From positions 1 through 26,456 of the forward strand of contig CAZEHJ010000053.1 in NCBI GenBank assembly GCA_964512485.1: 26,456 nucleotides of DNA, read 5' to 3'. The notes under the pieces are model-generated. The model was not told the origin of the DNA, did no database searches, and saw only the letters and a program-made list of their open reading frames with translations. Shown here one piece after another: positions 1 to 8,028 of the stretch (within the stretch, counting starts at the first letter, position 1; the number at the start of each line of letters is the position of its first letter). The translations under genes and the position numbers were made by a program. The stretch is from CAZEHJ01 sp964512485. GTDB taxonomy: Bacteria; Bacteroidota; Rhodothermia; Rhodothermales; UBA10348.

Positions 1-329
1 TGCACGGTTATCAGGTTGAAATCGATCCGTCAGAGCGAGCATGGTCAGCCGGGATCTACGACGAGGGGCGACGGGGTTGGATCAACGACCTGCAGGGCAA
101 TCCAAAAGCTCGCAACGCTTTCCGCCAGAACGAGTGGAATCACGTGCGCGTCGAAGCGCGCGGCGATCACCTGAGGACCTGGCTCAACGGTGTCCTGGCA
201 GCCGATCTGCTCGATACGATGACCGCATCCGGATTCATCGGGCTTCAGGTGCACGGTATCGGAAGCAATGAAGACCAGGAGGGCAAAACGGTTCAGTGGC
301 GGGGACTTAGGATCAAGGAGCTCGACTAG
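1..329 (+). CDS. 3-keto-disaccharide hydrolase domain protein (DUF1080), 3' fragment
   Basis: The reading frame enters open from the left edge (first full codon at position 3) and ends at TAG 327-329, so only about the last 108 residues are seen. They have the look of the C-terminal half of a 3-keto-disaccharide hydrolase / DUF1080 concanavalin-like jelly roll: a stretch on glycine and tryptophan (AGIYDEGRRGWIND), then NEWNHVRVEARGDHLRTWLNG, then GFIGLQVHG, and a terminal VQWRGLRIKEL. These motifs are typical of that family, whose members cleave 3-keto-glycosides or bind sugars and are usually secreted. The signal peptide and N-terminal half lie outside the window. It faces the MFS symporter gene convergently with 43 bp between stops. 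A sugar-related role fits the neighbours. The family call is fairly firm; substrate is unknown. Confidence 0.8.
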   Translation, partial: HGYQVEIDPSERAWSAGIYDEGRRGWINDLQGNPKARNAFRQNEWNHVRVEARGDHLRTWLNGVLAADLLDTMTASGFIGLQVHGIGSNEDQEGKTVQWRGLRIKELD

Positions 330-372
330 GCCCACGCGCCTCGCATATCCCAGTGCGACATCGTCCTTGCAA

Positions 373-1863
373 CTATGTCCCTGCGCTGACGCGCCTCATA
401 AGCGCTGCGGCGACGAGGAATGAAACGCCTCCCGTCAGCAGGACGAAAATCGATTCGCCTCCGAAAATGCTGTCGAGCAGGCCGCCGTAGATCGTGGACG
501 CCATGATCTGCGGCAAGACAATGAAGAAGTTGAAGATCCCCATGTAGATCCCAAACTTGCCCGCCGGCAACGCGTCCGTCAAGATCGCATACGGCATGGC
601 CAGGATACTGGCCCATGCCATGCCGATGCCGACCATTGAAATCAGAAGCATCGTCGGATCGGGTATGATATAGATGCTCATGAGTCCGAGGCCTCCGGCC
701 ACGAGCCCGATAATGTGTGTATTCGACTGGCCGTAGCGTCGAGCGAGTCCAGGAAGGGCGAAGGCAAAAAGCGCGGCCACTCCATTGTAGGCGCCGAACA
801 GTACGCCTACCCAGTCCGCTCCATCATTATATATCTGCGAGGTCGTGTCGGCCGTTCCGTAGACATGACTTGTGACGGCTGGGGTCATGTAGATGAACAT
901 GGAAAACAGCCCGAACCACGAGAAAAACTGAACCCATGCGAGTTTTCGCATGGTTTCTGGCATCTGCATCAGATCGCTGAATACTTCGACGAAGCCGCCC
1001 GTGTTGCCCTTCTCGGTTCGCGCAGCAGCCATCCAAAGCAGAATGGAAAAAGCGAACAGGCCAACCCCCAGGATGTACATTTCCTTTTGCAGGCCCTCAA
1101 GAAAATACACGAGCGCCGTAATCACGACTCCAGCTGCAAACCAGCGCGGTGCAGAGGTCCGGTAGCCGGAGGCGGGCAAAAGGTCGGGTGATGCCGGTGC
1201 GCTCGCAGACTCGGCTTCTTCAAACGAAGCCATTTCTTCCGGCGAGTATTCCTTGACGCGGAACACGGTCCAGGCAACGGCACTGAGAAATACCAGGCCC
1301 CCGACCCAGAAGGCGTAAACGACGGAGTGTGGAATTTCACCTTCGGGAGCGGTATTCGAAACGCCCATCCAGTTGGTCAACATCCATGGAAAAAGGGACG
1401 CGACGACCGAACCGAACCCGATGAAAAAGCTCTGCATCGCGAAGCCCTTTGTGCGCTGCTCACTCGGGAGCATGTCTCCCACAAACGCACGGAAAGGCTC
1501 CATCGACACGTTGATCGAAGCGTCGAGAATCCACAACAGACCGGCCGCCATCCACAGCGCCGAAGAGCTCGGCATGACGATCAATGACAGGGAAGCAATG
1601 ATGGCGCCCCACAGAAAATACGGTCGGCGGCGACCCAGTCTTCCCCAGGTCCGATCTGACATGTGCCCGATGATGGGCTGAACGATGAGTCCGGTCACGG
1701 GCGCAGCGATCCAGAGAATGGCGATGCTGTCTACTTCGGCACCCAGCGTCTGGAAAATTCGGCTCAGGTTTGCAAGCTGAAGGCCCCAACCAAACTGGAT
1801 GCCCAAAAATCCGAAGCTGATGTTCCAGATCTGCCAGAAAGAAAGACGCGGTTTGGACGCCAT
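373..1863 (-). CDS. MFS / GPH-type sugar:cation symporter (SLC45-like)
   Basis: The 496-residue protein is strongly hydrophobic with about 12 membrane spans in two halves. A polar, Ala/Ser/Pro-rich loop near residues 215-240 separates the halves. The cytoplasmic signature after span 2, GHMSDRTWGRLGRRRPYF (residues 66-83), is the D-R-W-G-R-R-R-P type seen in sucrose/maltose symporters of the SLC45 and GPH families. An early motif QFGWGLQLANLSRIF also fits. It probably imports a disaccharide or modified sugar with H+ or Na+. The start ATG at 1863 gives a short N-terminal tail (MASKPRLSFWQ) of normal length. The gene is divergent from the PhyH-like gene with 95 bp between starts, and its end faces the sugar-hydrolase fragment. 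Family is confident; substrate cannot be read from the sequence. Confidence 0.88.
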   Translation of the reverse strand: MASKPRLSFWQIWNISFGFLGIQFGWGLQLANLSRIFQTLGAEVDSIAILWIAAPVTGLIVQPIIGHMSDRTWGRLGRRRPYFLWGAIIASLSLIVMPSSSALWMAAGLLWILDASINVSMEPFRAFVGDMLPSEQRTKGFAMQSFFIGFGSVVASLFPWMLTNWMGVSNTAPEGEIPHSVVYAFWVGGLVFLSAVAWTVFRVKEYSPEEMASFEEAESASAPASPDLLPASGYRTSAPRWFAAGVVITALVYFLEGLQKEMYILGVGLFAFSILLWMAAARTEKGNTGGFVEVFSDLMQMPETMRKLAWVQFFSWFGLFSMFIYMTPAVTSHVYGTADTTSQIYNDGADWVGVLFGAYNGVAALFAFALPGLARRYGQSNTHIIGLVAGGLGLMSIYIIPDPTMLLISMVGIGMAWASILAMPYAILTDALPAGKFGIYMGIFNFFIVLPQIMASTIYGGLLDSIFGGESIFVLLTGGVSFLVAAALMRRVSAGT

Positions 1864-1958
1864 GCCGGTGTGCTTTTGATTCGAGAATATCCGAATATCG
1901 GGTCTGGCGGGAAACCGATTCCACTTTTCGCACGGACAACCAAATCAAGGACCTCATC

Positions 1959-2762
1959 TTGCTTCAGGAACTCAGTCATCCATATTCCCTCGCCGAGGAT
2001 GCAATCGCGTTCTATCGAGAGAATGCGTTCATCAAGCTGAAACAGGTTTTGTCCGAACCGGTGCTCGCACACTTCGACGCCGTCATCACCGACCGCGTCA
2101 TCGACTTGAACACACAAGACACACCGCTGGAGGAAAGAAGCACCTACGGCAAGGCATTCCTGCAGGTCATGAATCTGTGGAGGGAATCGGACGCCGTAAA
2201 AGAGTTGGTATTCAGCCCGCGCCTGGCACGCATTGCCGCGGATCTCATGGAAGTCGATGGCGTGCGACTCTATCACGACCAGGCTCTATACAAGGAGGCG
2301 GGCGGCGGATATACACCCTGGCATGCAGACCAGTATTACTGGCCGCTCGCGACGGACAAGTGCATTACCGCATGGATTCCTCTTCAGGAAACGCCCCTCG
2401 AAATGGGGGCTCTGGAGTTTTCCGCCGGCAGTCATGCACTCGACATCGGTCGCGACAAGCCGATCTCCGATGAAAGCGAAGCCACAATCGATCGGGCTCT
2501 CGCGGATTCCACATGCGAACACATCATCGGACCGTTCGACCTCGGAGAGGTGAGTTTTCATGCCGGGTGGAGCTTTCACCGCGCGTCACCCAACACCACG
2601 GCCACTCCTCGACGGGTAATGTGCATCATTTATATGGATGCTGATATGAGGCTGAAGCAGCCTGAAAACGAGAATCAGCAACTGGACTGGGATGTGTGGT
2701 GCCCCGGGGCGAAGGTCGGAGAAATCATCGATACGCCTCTGAATCCAGTGATTTCATTCTAA
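1959..2762 (+). CDS. Phytanoyl-CoA dioxygenase (PhyH) family Fe(II)/2-oxoglutarate oxygenase
   Basis: This 267-residue protein has the non-haem iron facial triad of PhyH-type oxygenases. H122-A-D124 lies in the WHADQYYWPL segment, the distal H207 lies in SFHRASPN, and R218/R219 are placed to bind 2-oxoglutarate. Other family traits are the YHDQALYKE strand and the G-A-L-E-F-S-A-G-S-H turn (residues 150-159). Such enzymes hydroxylate small molecules in the cytoplasm; the substrate here is unknown. I use the TTG start at 1959 because AAGGA at 1947-1951 sits 7 bases before it. No ATG or GTG lies nearby upstream, although the frame stays open upstream and reads TDNQIKDLI just before the TTG, which looks protein-like. 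The true start might therefore be a few codons earlier. Neighbouring sugar genes suggest a catabolic role, but this is inference. Confidence 0.85.
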   Translation: MLQELSHPYSLAEDAIAFYRENAFIKLKQVLSEPVLAHFDAVITDRVIDLNTQDTPLEERSTYGKAFLQVMNLWRESDAVKELVFSPRLARIAADLMEVDGVRLYHDQALYKEAGGGYTPWHADQYYWPLATDKCITAWIPLQETPLEMGALEFSAGSHALDIGRDKPISDESEATIDRALADSTCEHIIGPFDLGEVSFHAGWSFHRASPNTTATPRRVMCIIYMDADMRLKQPENENQQLDWDVWCPGAKVGEIIDTPLNPVISF

Positions 2763-2816
2763 TCAACCGTCTTTTTTTGGTTCACATGTAACCAATTGGC
2801 CACCTTACACGAATAC

Positions 2817-2832
2817 TGCTAAAGATTTAGCA
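2817..2832. promoter_or_regulatory. 16-bp perfect inverted repeat upstream of small secreted protein
   Basis: TGCTAAA-GA-TTTAGCA is a perfect 7+7 palindrome with a 2-base centre, ending 26 bases before the ATG at 2859. Its placement suits an operator for a dimeric regulator or a promoter-proximal element. A second, weaker inverted repeat (TTGGTT 2777-2782 / AACCAA 2790-2795) lies just upstream. It is not a terminator for the PhyH gene, because its T-run lies before the stem rather than after it. No regulator gene is adjacent, so the function is a guess. Confidence 0.4.
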
Positions 2833-2858
2833 TTACCAACGTGTCCACTCCCGCCATT

Positions 2859-3299
2859 ATGAAACGCTTTTTGATGATACTGACCCTAATCGGGTTCACG
2901 GCTACAACAGTTCAGTCCCAGGACCGCGTCCGAGAAAGAGATCTTGTCGGCACCACCTGGAAAATGGTATTTGATCTGGACGAAGAAGCCGATGGTGCTT
3001 TTGAACGGGTCATCCTCAACGCTGTCGACGGACTGCTGGACGAGATTGACATCTATTTCGAGTTCCACGACGACAATGAAATGACCGTCTGGGCCGGCGC
3101 TTTTGGCGACGAGGAGGAAGAGGAAGACGGCGAATGGTACATCAACGGACGAGGTCAGCTGTTCCTCGATGACACGGATCACGTCGATGCGGATGACAAC
3201 GTCTGGATGCGAGATGGCGACAGGCTCATTCCTTTCGAGCGCAAACGCGGAAGACTGGTGCGCAAGGATGAAGTGTATCTCAAACGGGTGCGCAAGTAG
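2859..3299 (+). CDS. Small acidic secreted protein, possibly lipocalin-like
   Basis: From ATG 2859 this encodes 146 residues. It begins with a signal peptide: Met-Lys-Arg, a hydrophobic core (FLMILTLIGFTATTV), then a likely cleavage near VQSQ/D. A GTG at 2841 gives a longer frame, but ATG 2859 puts Lys-Arg right before the hydrophobic core, so I prefer it. The mature part is strongly acidic, with an EEEEED run in the middle, and ends in a basic tail (KRVRK). The pattern VGTTWKMVFDL, FEFHDDNEMTVWAG, GEWYINGRGQLFLDD and RDGDRLIP is reminiscent of small lipocalin-like beta-barrel proteins. The resemblance is only to the strand and Trp pattern. The gene is convergent with the histidine kinase gene, 34 bp apart. 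I do not recognise a specific family and assign no function. Confidence 0.65.
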   Translation: MKRFLMILTLIGFTATTVQSQDRVRERDLVGTTWKMVFDLDEEADGAFERVILNAVDGLLDEIDIYFEFHDDNEMTVWAGAFGDEEEEEDGEWYINGRGQLFLDDTDHVDADDNVWMRDGDRLIPFERKRGRLVRKDEVYLKRVRK

Positions 3300-3333
3300 G
3301 GCGATGGTCGTCGGCCGTCACGCGAGGTGATAC

Positions 3334-5403
3334 TCACGCTTTGGCAGCTGAGTCTCCTGAAGTCTTCTTTTTGCTTCTCTTGCTCGCCGTAGCCTTGCGG
3401 TCAGTGGCTTTTTCTTGCTCGTTGGTAGGGAATGAGACTCTGAAAACGGTACCCTCACCGACTTTGCTTTTGACGTTGATTCGTCCGCCCATTTTGGTCA
3501 CAAGACGGGACGTGATCGCGAGACCCAATCCGGATCCTTGATGAGGCCTATCGACGTCCATGTGTTCCTGACGGAATTCGTCGAAAAGGTGAGGGAGAAA
3601 TTCGTCCGATATGCCAACTCCAGTATCCGCTACTTCAATGACAGCCAGATTGGCGTCAGACATGACGGAAATGTTGATCGACCCCTCACTGGTAAACTTG
3701 ATTGCGTTTCCGACCAGATTGTTGACGATGGCCTCGATAGCGTTTCTGTCGAGACGCGCAGGCACTTCATTCTCGGCGATGACTTCGATCGAAAGACCTT
3801 TTCTTTCGGCAAGCGAATCAAGAACGCGAGCGGTTTCACTGACGACTTGAGATACATCAAGAACACGGAAGCTCAATGCTTCCTTGTTTGCTTCCAATTT
3901 TGAAAGATCAAGAACCGAGTTGATTGTCAAAAGCAATCGTTTGGCTGCGTCTTGAATGAGGCCTGTAAATTCCTGGTGCTTCTTTGGCACCTCTTCGTGC
4001 AGCACCTGAGCAAATCCGATAATACCACTCAGAGGGGTGCGGATTTCATGACTCATATTTGTCAGGAAAGCCGTCTTGAGGCGAGCCATCTCCTCAGCTC
4101 TGTCACGTTCTGCGATCAGTTCAGATTCATAGCGAGACTGCTCTTCTTTGTGCATGTTCTGACGAAAGGCTATCGAAAGAAGGTCCGCCACATCACGGAT
4201 TATCTTGAGGGTCTCCTCATCGAATGCGCCTTTTTCGAGGCTCCCTACATTGAGGGCACCAGCAATCGTTTCTCCAACTGTAAGTGTAATTCGACAGTAA
4301 CTGTTCATTCCGTCTTTAATGAGAGCCTCCTCTATGGGTGCTCGCTCTGGCAGCTTGCCAAGATCGCGGCTCACAAACAAGCCTCGGTTGAACGGGCGAA
4401 AGTTCTCAATAGGGATTTCGGCAAAAGATTTGATGCCATCGAAATCCTGCCCCACCTGGGCCAGCACCATGGCAACTTCCCGGTCCGCATCCAGGCGGAC
4501 CACCGAGGCTCTCGATAGTTTGATCAAGCCTTGAAGCTGTTCGAGCGCATGTTGTACCACATCTTCAAGAGCAGTTTCTTCTACCAACATTCCTTCAATG
4601 CTGTTCAGTGCGCTCAGGCGATCTGCATATTTCTTGAGAACCCGCTGCGCATTCGTTCTCTCCTCCACCTCGATTTCCAACTCGTGCTTTCTTTTTTCGA
4701 GGTCATTGAACGCGGACTGCATTGTCGATTCAAGAAGTTTCTTATAGCGCTCTTCGCTTTTCTTCAGCTTGACTTCTTTTTCCTGATGCTCAGAGACCTT
4801 GGACTCCAATGTGCCCTTTTCGCTGGCCAACTCACGTTTCACTTTCTGCAGGCTCGAAAGATGTTTTTCAACCTGATTGAATCTGGCAAAGGAAAGCATC
4901 AAGATGAGTGCGATCGCAAAAAGAATGATTCCGGCAACGACAAAAGCTCGCCGATCGGATTTTACACCCTCTCCAGCTGCCTGTGGAGTCATACCCAGAT
5001 AGAGCGTCCTGTCCATTAGCGAATCGACGACTATTGGAAACGACCATTTCTCGATCTCGGAACCAGATACCTGCCCCGACGGGAAATTGTATCCTGCCCG
5101 TCTTGCTCCGGGCTCGTTTATCGCAGCCAGTATTTTTCCTCGGTTGTCCGTCAGTACGAGATAAGCTAGATCATCATAAAGTCGGGCGGATTCCACAAGC
5201 CAATTCGTGTACTGGGTGTCTCCGTCGATCAGCTTTATTGAACGACCCAAATAATCGGCCAAGTGCTCCGCTTTCTGCGCACGGAGGACCTTTTCACTCT
5301 CAAGCAAATGCTCGTGTGACGAGAACGTAAAAACGCTCGCCAGCACGATTAACGTAGCCGTTACAGCCAGTATCAGCCATGTATGCCCGTATATCTTTGG
5401 CAT
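3334..5403 (-). CDS. Membrane sensor histidine kinase with GAF domain
   Basis: The 689-residue protein has a first membrane span near residues 9-28, an extracytoplasmic sensor of about 120 residues, and a second span near 153-173. A long charged coiled coil (about 178-265) and a GAF-like domain (about 270-415) follow. The kinase core has the H-box FLTNMSHEIRTPLSG (phospho-acceptor H452), N-box NNLVGNAIKF (N566), G1 box DTGVGIS (593-599), F-box near 607-611 and G2 box GSGLGLA (623-629). The tail is Lys/Ser-rich and low in complexity. No receiver domain is fused and no response regulator gene lies nearby, so it is an orphan in this window. The signal it senses is unknown. It is divergent from recJ with 125 bp between starts. 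A likely -7 promoter element lies 23 bases upstream (5427-5434). Family is certain. Confidence 0.93.
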   Translation of the reverse strand: MPKIYGHTWLILAVTATLIVLASVFTFSSHEHLLESEKVLRAQKAEHLADYLGRSIKLIDGDTQYTNWLVESARLYDDLAYLVLTDNRGKILAAINEPGARRAGYNFPSGQVSGSEIEKWSFPIVVDSLMDRTLYLGMTPQAAGEGVKSDRRAFVVAGIILFAIALILMLSFARFNQVEKHLSSLQKVKRELASEKGTLESKVSEHQEKEVKLKKSEERYKKLLESTMQSAFNDLEKRKHELEIEVEERTNAQRVLKKYADRLSALNSIEGMLVEETALEDVVQHALEQLQGLIKLSRASVVRLDADREVAMVLAQVGQDFDGIKSFAEIPIENFRPFNRGLFVSRDLGKLPERAPIEEALIKDGMNSYCRITLTVGETIAGALNVGSLEKGAFDEETLKIIRDVADLLSIAFRQNMHKEEQSRYESELIAERDRAEEMARLKTAFLTNMSHEIRTPLSGIIGFAQVLHEEVPKKHQEFTGLIQDAAKRLLLTINSVLDLSKLEANKEALSFRVLDVSQVVSETARVLDSLAERKGLSIEVIAENEVPARLDRNAIEAIVNNLVGNAIKFTSEGSINISVMSDANLAVIEVADTGVGISDEFLPHLFDEFRQEHMDVDRPHQGSGLGLAITSRLVTKMGGRINVKSKVGEGTVFRVSFPTNEQEKATDRKATASKRSKKKTSGDSAAKA

Positions 5404-5426
5404 TTAGGATTGAGAGAAATGAAGGT

Positions 5427-5434
5427 CAAAAATA
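5427..5434 (-). promoter_or_regulatory. Candidate Bacteroidota-type -7 promoter element for the histidine kinase gene
   Basis: On the minus strand this reads TATTTTTG, an exact match to the TAnnTTTG element of Bacteroidota housekeeping promoters. It lies 23 bases before the kinase ATG. A T-rich stretch about 20 bases upstream could serve as the -33 region, but it lacks a clean TTTG. An 8-base match can arise by chance, so this is supported mainly by position. Confidence 0.35.
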
Positions 5435-5528
5435 TTTGGTCCCCTTCGTTATCGACTAAAAACACGTATTCCTAAGCGTTCAAAAGAGCTTTTTCCGATC
5501 TATATTCGAGCTACTCAAAGGGAATGAA

Positions 5529-7265
5529 GTGACGAGAAAGCGCTGGAATATTCGGGTCCTTGAAAACGAAGACGTGGTCGACGACCTGCGTCAGTCTCTG
5601 AACGACCTTCCAGAACCTCTAGCTCGAGCTCTGGCGCTTCGCGGAATCAGCTCTTTCGACGAGGCACGGGACTATTTCCGCTCCGGTCCAGAACAATTGC
5701 ACGATCCGTATCTGATGACGGACATGGAAGAAGCGGTCGAGAGAGTTATTCGGGCCATTCAGGAAAAGGATCGCATCGTCGTTTATGGTGACTATGACGT
5801 GGACGGTACAACTTCAACGGCCTTGCTAACCCATTATTTGACCCATATTGGCGCAGACGTTGGGTTTTTTGTACCCGACCGATTCAAACACGGTTATGGT
5901 CTGAGCCAGGCCGGACTGGACGAGGTAAAAGCGGATGGAGCAGCAATTGTAATTGCTCTCGATTGTGGAGTCACGGCCATCCAAGAAGCATTGTATGCCA
6001 CGTCTCTGGGAATTGAATTGATCATCTGTGATCATCATACGCCGCAGGAAGATCTGCCAGATGCTGTCGCCGTGCTTGACTCCAAACGAGGTGACTGCTG
6101 CTATCCTTTCAAAGAGCTCTGCGGGTGCGGAGTGACGATGAAATTCGCCCAGGCCATCCACTCAAAGTTGGGGAATGACCCTGAGGAGCTAAATCACTAT
6201 CTGGATCTGGTAGCTATTGCCACCGCTGCAGATATGGTCTCGTTGAAAGGGGAAAATCGCATTCTATTGAGAGAAGGATTGCAATCTCTACGCAGCAACC
6301 CGCGAATGGGACTGAAAATGCTGGCCGAGCAGGCTGGCGTGAAACTGAGTGATTGCTCTACCCGATCCATTGTGTTTGCCCTGGGCCCGCGCATCAATGC
6401 GGCCGGTCGACTGGGTGATGCCACACGTGCCGTCACTCTGCTTCTCGCCGACGACGAACTCGAAGCGGTCGCGCGGGCCCGCCAGCTTGAACGCCTCAAC
6501 GATGAACGCCGAACGTTGGACCGCGAAACTCAGGAAGAAGCCTTCGCAATGGCGGATCTCAAGCTCGCAGCAGACCAGCGTCCTGCCCTCGTTCTGCACC
6601 ACCCGTCCTGGCACCTGGGCGTGATCGGAATTGTCGCCAGCCGACTGGTCGAACGACATTATCGTCCCGCGGTCATGTTGACGACAAGTGGTGACGTAAT
6701 CAAGGGAAGCGCCAGATCGATCAACGGCATCAATATTTACAATGCCCTTCTTGCGTGCCAGGATCTGCTCGAGGAATTCGGAGGTCACGATTTCGCTGCT
6801 GGTCTTTCACTCAAGGAAGAAAACCTCGAAGAATTTACCAGGCGATTTGAGGAAGCGGTAGCTGCGTCTGTGACCGATGACATTCTGGATCCTGTCGTGG
6901 ACGTCGATGCTGAAATGCGACTCTCTGATCTCGACACAAGATTCTGGGCTATTCTCAAACAGTTTGAACCATTCGGACAGGACAATCCTGCGCCAATCTT
7001 CGTGGCTCGTAATCTGGACGTTGTCGGACCCGTTGCGACAGTGGGAAAAACCCGTTCCCACCTGAAGTTCAGCGTCCGCGATCGCTCGGGTTCGAATCCC
7101 GTCAGAAACGTGATCGGATTTGGGCTCGGGAAACATCTTGATCTGGTTTCAGAAAGTCAGGCGAACGGCACGCCTCTGGACCTGTTGTTCTCTATCGAGG
7201 AGAACACATGGAATGGCCGTACGAGTCTTCAGCTACAGGTTAAGGACCTGTGTTCATCTGTTTAG
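5529..7265 (+). CDS. recJ: Single-stranded-DNA-specific 5'-3' exonuclease RecJ
   Basis: At 578 residues this matches bacterial RecJ in length and motif order. The DHH-family phosphoesterase motif I is YGDYDVDGTTS (residues 86-96). Motif II is ALDCG (D145), motif III is CDHHTP (D168-H169-H170), and motif IV is DLVAIATAADMV (226-237). Next come GPRINAAGRLGDA (286-298), and then the DHHA1 region with KGSARSI and GGHDFAAGLSL. A C-terminal OB-like domain follows, with EPFGQDNPAPIF. RecJ degrades single-stranded DNA with a 5' end using Mn2+/Mg2+ during recombination and mismatch or base-excision repair in the cytoplasm. The start is GTG 5529, backed by AAAGGGA at 5517-5523 with 5 bases of spacing. 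The ATG at 5524 is out of frame and closes after two codons. No key residue appears missing. Confidence 0.97.
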   Translation: MTRKRWNIRVLENEDVVDDLRQSLNDLPEPLARALALRGISSFDEARDYFRSGPEQLHDPYLMTDMEEAVERVIRAIQEKDRIVVYGDYDVDGTTSTALLTHYLTHIGADVGFFVPDRFKHGYGLSQAGLDEVKADGAAIVIALDCGVTAIQEALYATSLGIELIICDHHTPQEDLPDAVAVLDSKRGDCCYPFKELCGCGVTMKFAQAIHSKLGNDPEELNHYLDLVAIATAADMVSLKGENRILLREGLQSLRSNPRMGLKMLAEQAGVKLSDCSTRSIVFALGPRINAAGRLGDATRAVTLLLADDELEAVARARQLERLNDERRTLDRETQEEAFAMADLKLAADQRPALVLHHPSWHLGVIGIVASRLVERHYRPAVMLTTSGDVIKGSARSINGINIYNALLACQDLLEEFGGHDFAAGLSLKEENLEEFTRRFEEAVAASVTDDILDPVVDVDAEMRLSDLDTRFWAILKQFEPFGQDNPAPIFVARNLDVVGPVATVGKTRSHLKFSVRDRSGSNPVRNVIGFGLGKHLDLVSESQANGTPLDLLFSIEENTWNGRTSLQLQVKDLCSSV

Positions 7266-7294
7266 ATTGCGGTTGTCAGGCTAAATTGCGTTCA

Positions 7295-7339
7295 TTCGAA
7301 TTGCTACCCTTCGTTCGAATAACCAGTATTCGCTTGAAT
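7295..7339 (+). repeat. Three phased TTCGAAT-type direct repeats upstream of the sulfur operon
   Basis: TTCGAAT occurs at 7295-7301 and 7314-7320 and as CTTGAAT at 7333-7339, an exact 19-bp period. The second and third copies extend into a longer repeat, CGTTCGAATAACC (7312-7324) and CGCTTGAATAACC (7331-7343), which differ at two positions. They lie between the recJ stop and the palindrome at 7408-7423. The spacing is near two helical turns, so they may be binding sites on one face of the DNA, but this is unproven. Confidence 0.45.
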
Positions 7340-7407
7340 AACCGGCCCTCCGGTGCCATAATGAGCCCCGCTATCCTTGAATAGTAGTTCCATACGCCCT
7401 CCGGAAC

Positions 7408-7423
7408 ACTTGTTATAACAAGT
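7408..7423. promoter_or_regulatory. Perfect 16-bp palindromic operator in front of the YeeE/YedE operon
   Basis: ACTTGTTATAACAAGT is its own reverse complement over all 16 bases and ends 34 bases before the first YeeE/YedE ATG at 7458. Almost the same sequence recurs at 15799-15814 in front of sqr. Over the 19-base plus-strand window 7407-7425 versus 15798-15816 only one base differs. Such agreement between two short intergenic sites in front of sulfur genes strongly suggests one dimeric transcription factor. ArsR-type persulfide sensors (BigR/SqrR class) and CRP/FNR-type regulators are candidates by family habit. No regulator is encoded in the window. Confidence 0.7.
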
Positions 7424-7457
7424 TAGTACAGGGGGCAACTCACACCCATTTTCTTTC

Positions 7458-8021
7458 ATGATTGAAATGATTGAATTTTTATCTCAACCCTGGCCCTGGT
7501 ACGTAGCCGGGCCTCTGATCGGAATCGTCGTCCCGGCGCTTTTTCTGATCGGCGGAAAACAATTTGGCCTTTCCGAAAACCTGAGGCACATGTGTGCCAT
7601 GCTGCCCGGAAAAGCGGAGTTTTTCCAATACGACTGGAAAAACGGCTCCTGGAATCTGGTATTGATTCTCGGAATAATGATCGGAGGATGGGTGGGAGCC
7701 ACATTCCTGGGTGATCCTGACCCCATTGCCATCTCAGACGCTACCAAATCTGATCTGGCCCTGCTCGGAATTACGAGTTATGAGGGCTTAATGCCTGCGG
7801 AAATCTTCTCCTGGAGCGGCCTGGCGAGCCTGCGAGGCGTCTTGATGATAGTCGTTGGAGGATTCTTGGTTGGATTTGGCACCCGATGGGCAGGGGGGTG
7901 TACTTCGGGCCACGCGATTTCCGGCCTGGCTGATCTTCAGCTTCCTTCTCTTCTGGCTGTGATCGGATTCTTCGTCGGTGGCATGATCACGACCTACCTC
8001 CTTCTCCCGATAATCCTGTAG
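7458..8021 (+). CDS. YeeE/YedE-family (thiosulfate/sulfur transport) membrane protein, first half-unit
   Basis: This 187-residue membrane protein has about four to five spans and carries the YeeE/YedE (Sulf_transp) hallmark RWAGGCTSGHAISGLA, with the conserved Gly-Gly-Cys-Thr-Ser-Gly. It is half the size of E. coli YeeE and is followed 7 bp later by a second half-size member, an arrangement known for the PmpA/PmpB-type pairs. YeeE itself takes up thiosulfate through conserved cysteines. By analogy this pair may pass thiosulfate or another reduced sulfur compound through the inner membrane. I use ATG 7458; the ATG at 7467 is an equally plausible start two codons into the repeat MIEMIEF. It sits directly behind a palindromic operator and ahead of a persulfide dioxygenase, like BigR-controlled operons in other bacteria. 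Family is confident, cargo inferred. Confidence 0.9.
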   Translation: MIEMIEFLSQPWPWYVAGPLIGIVVPALFLIGGKQFGLSENLRHMCAMLPGKAEFFQYDWKNGSWNLVLILGIMIGGWVGATFLGDPDPIAISDATKSDLALLGITSYEGLMPAEIFSWSGLASLRGVLMIVVGGFLVGFGTRWAGGCTSGHAISGLADLQLPSLLAVIGFFVGGMITTYLLLPIIL

Positions 8022-8028
8022 GTAACAC

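Noticed and set aside
3952..4518. Plus-strand open frame of 188 codons opposite the histidine kinase
   Set aside because: It is fully antisense to the GAF and H-box region of a clear kinase gene and has no family features.
7341..7354. ACCGG-CCCT-CCGGT hairpin as a recJ terminator
   Set aside because: The stem is only 5 bp and no T-run follows on either strand.
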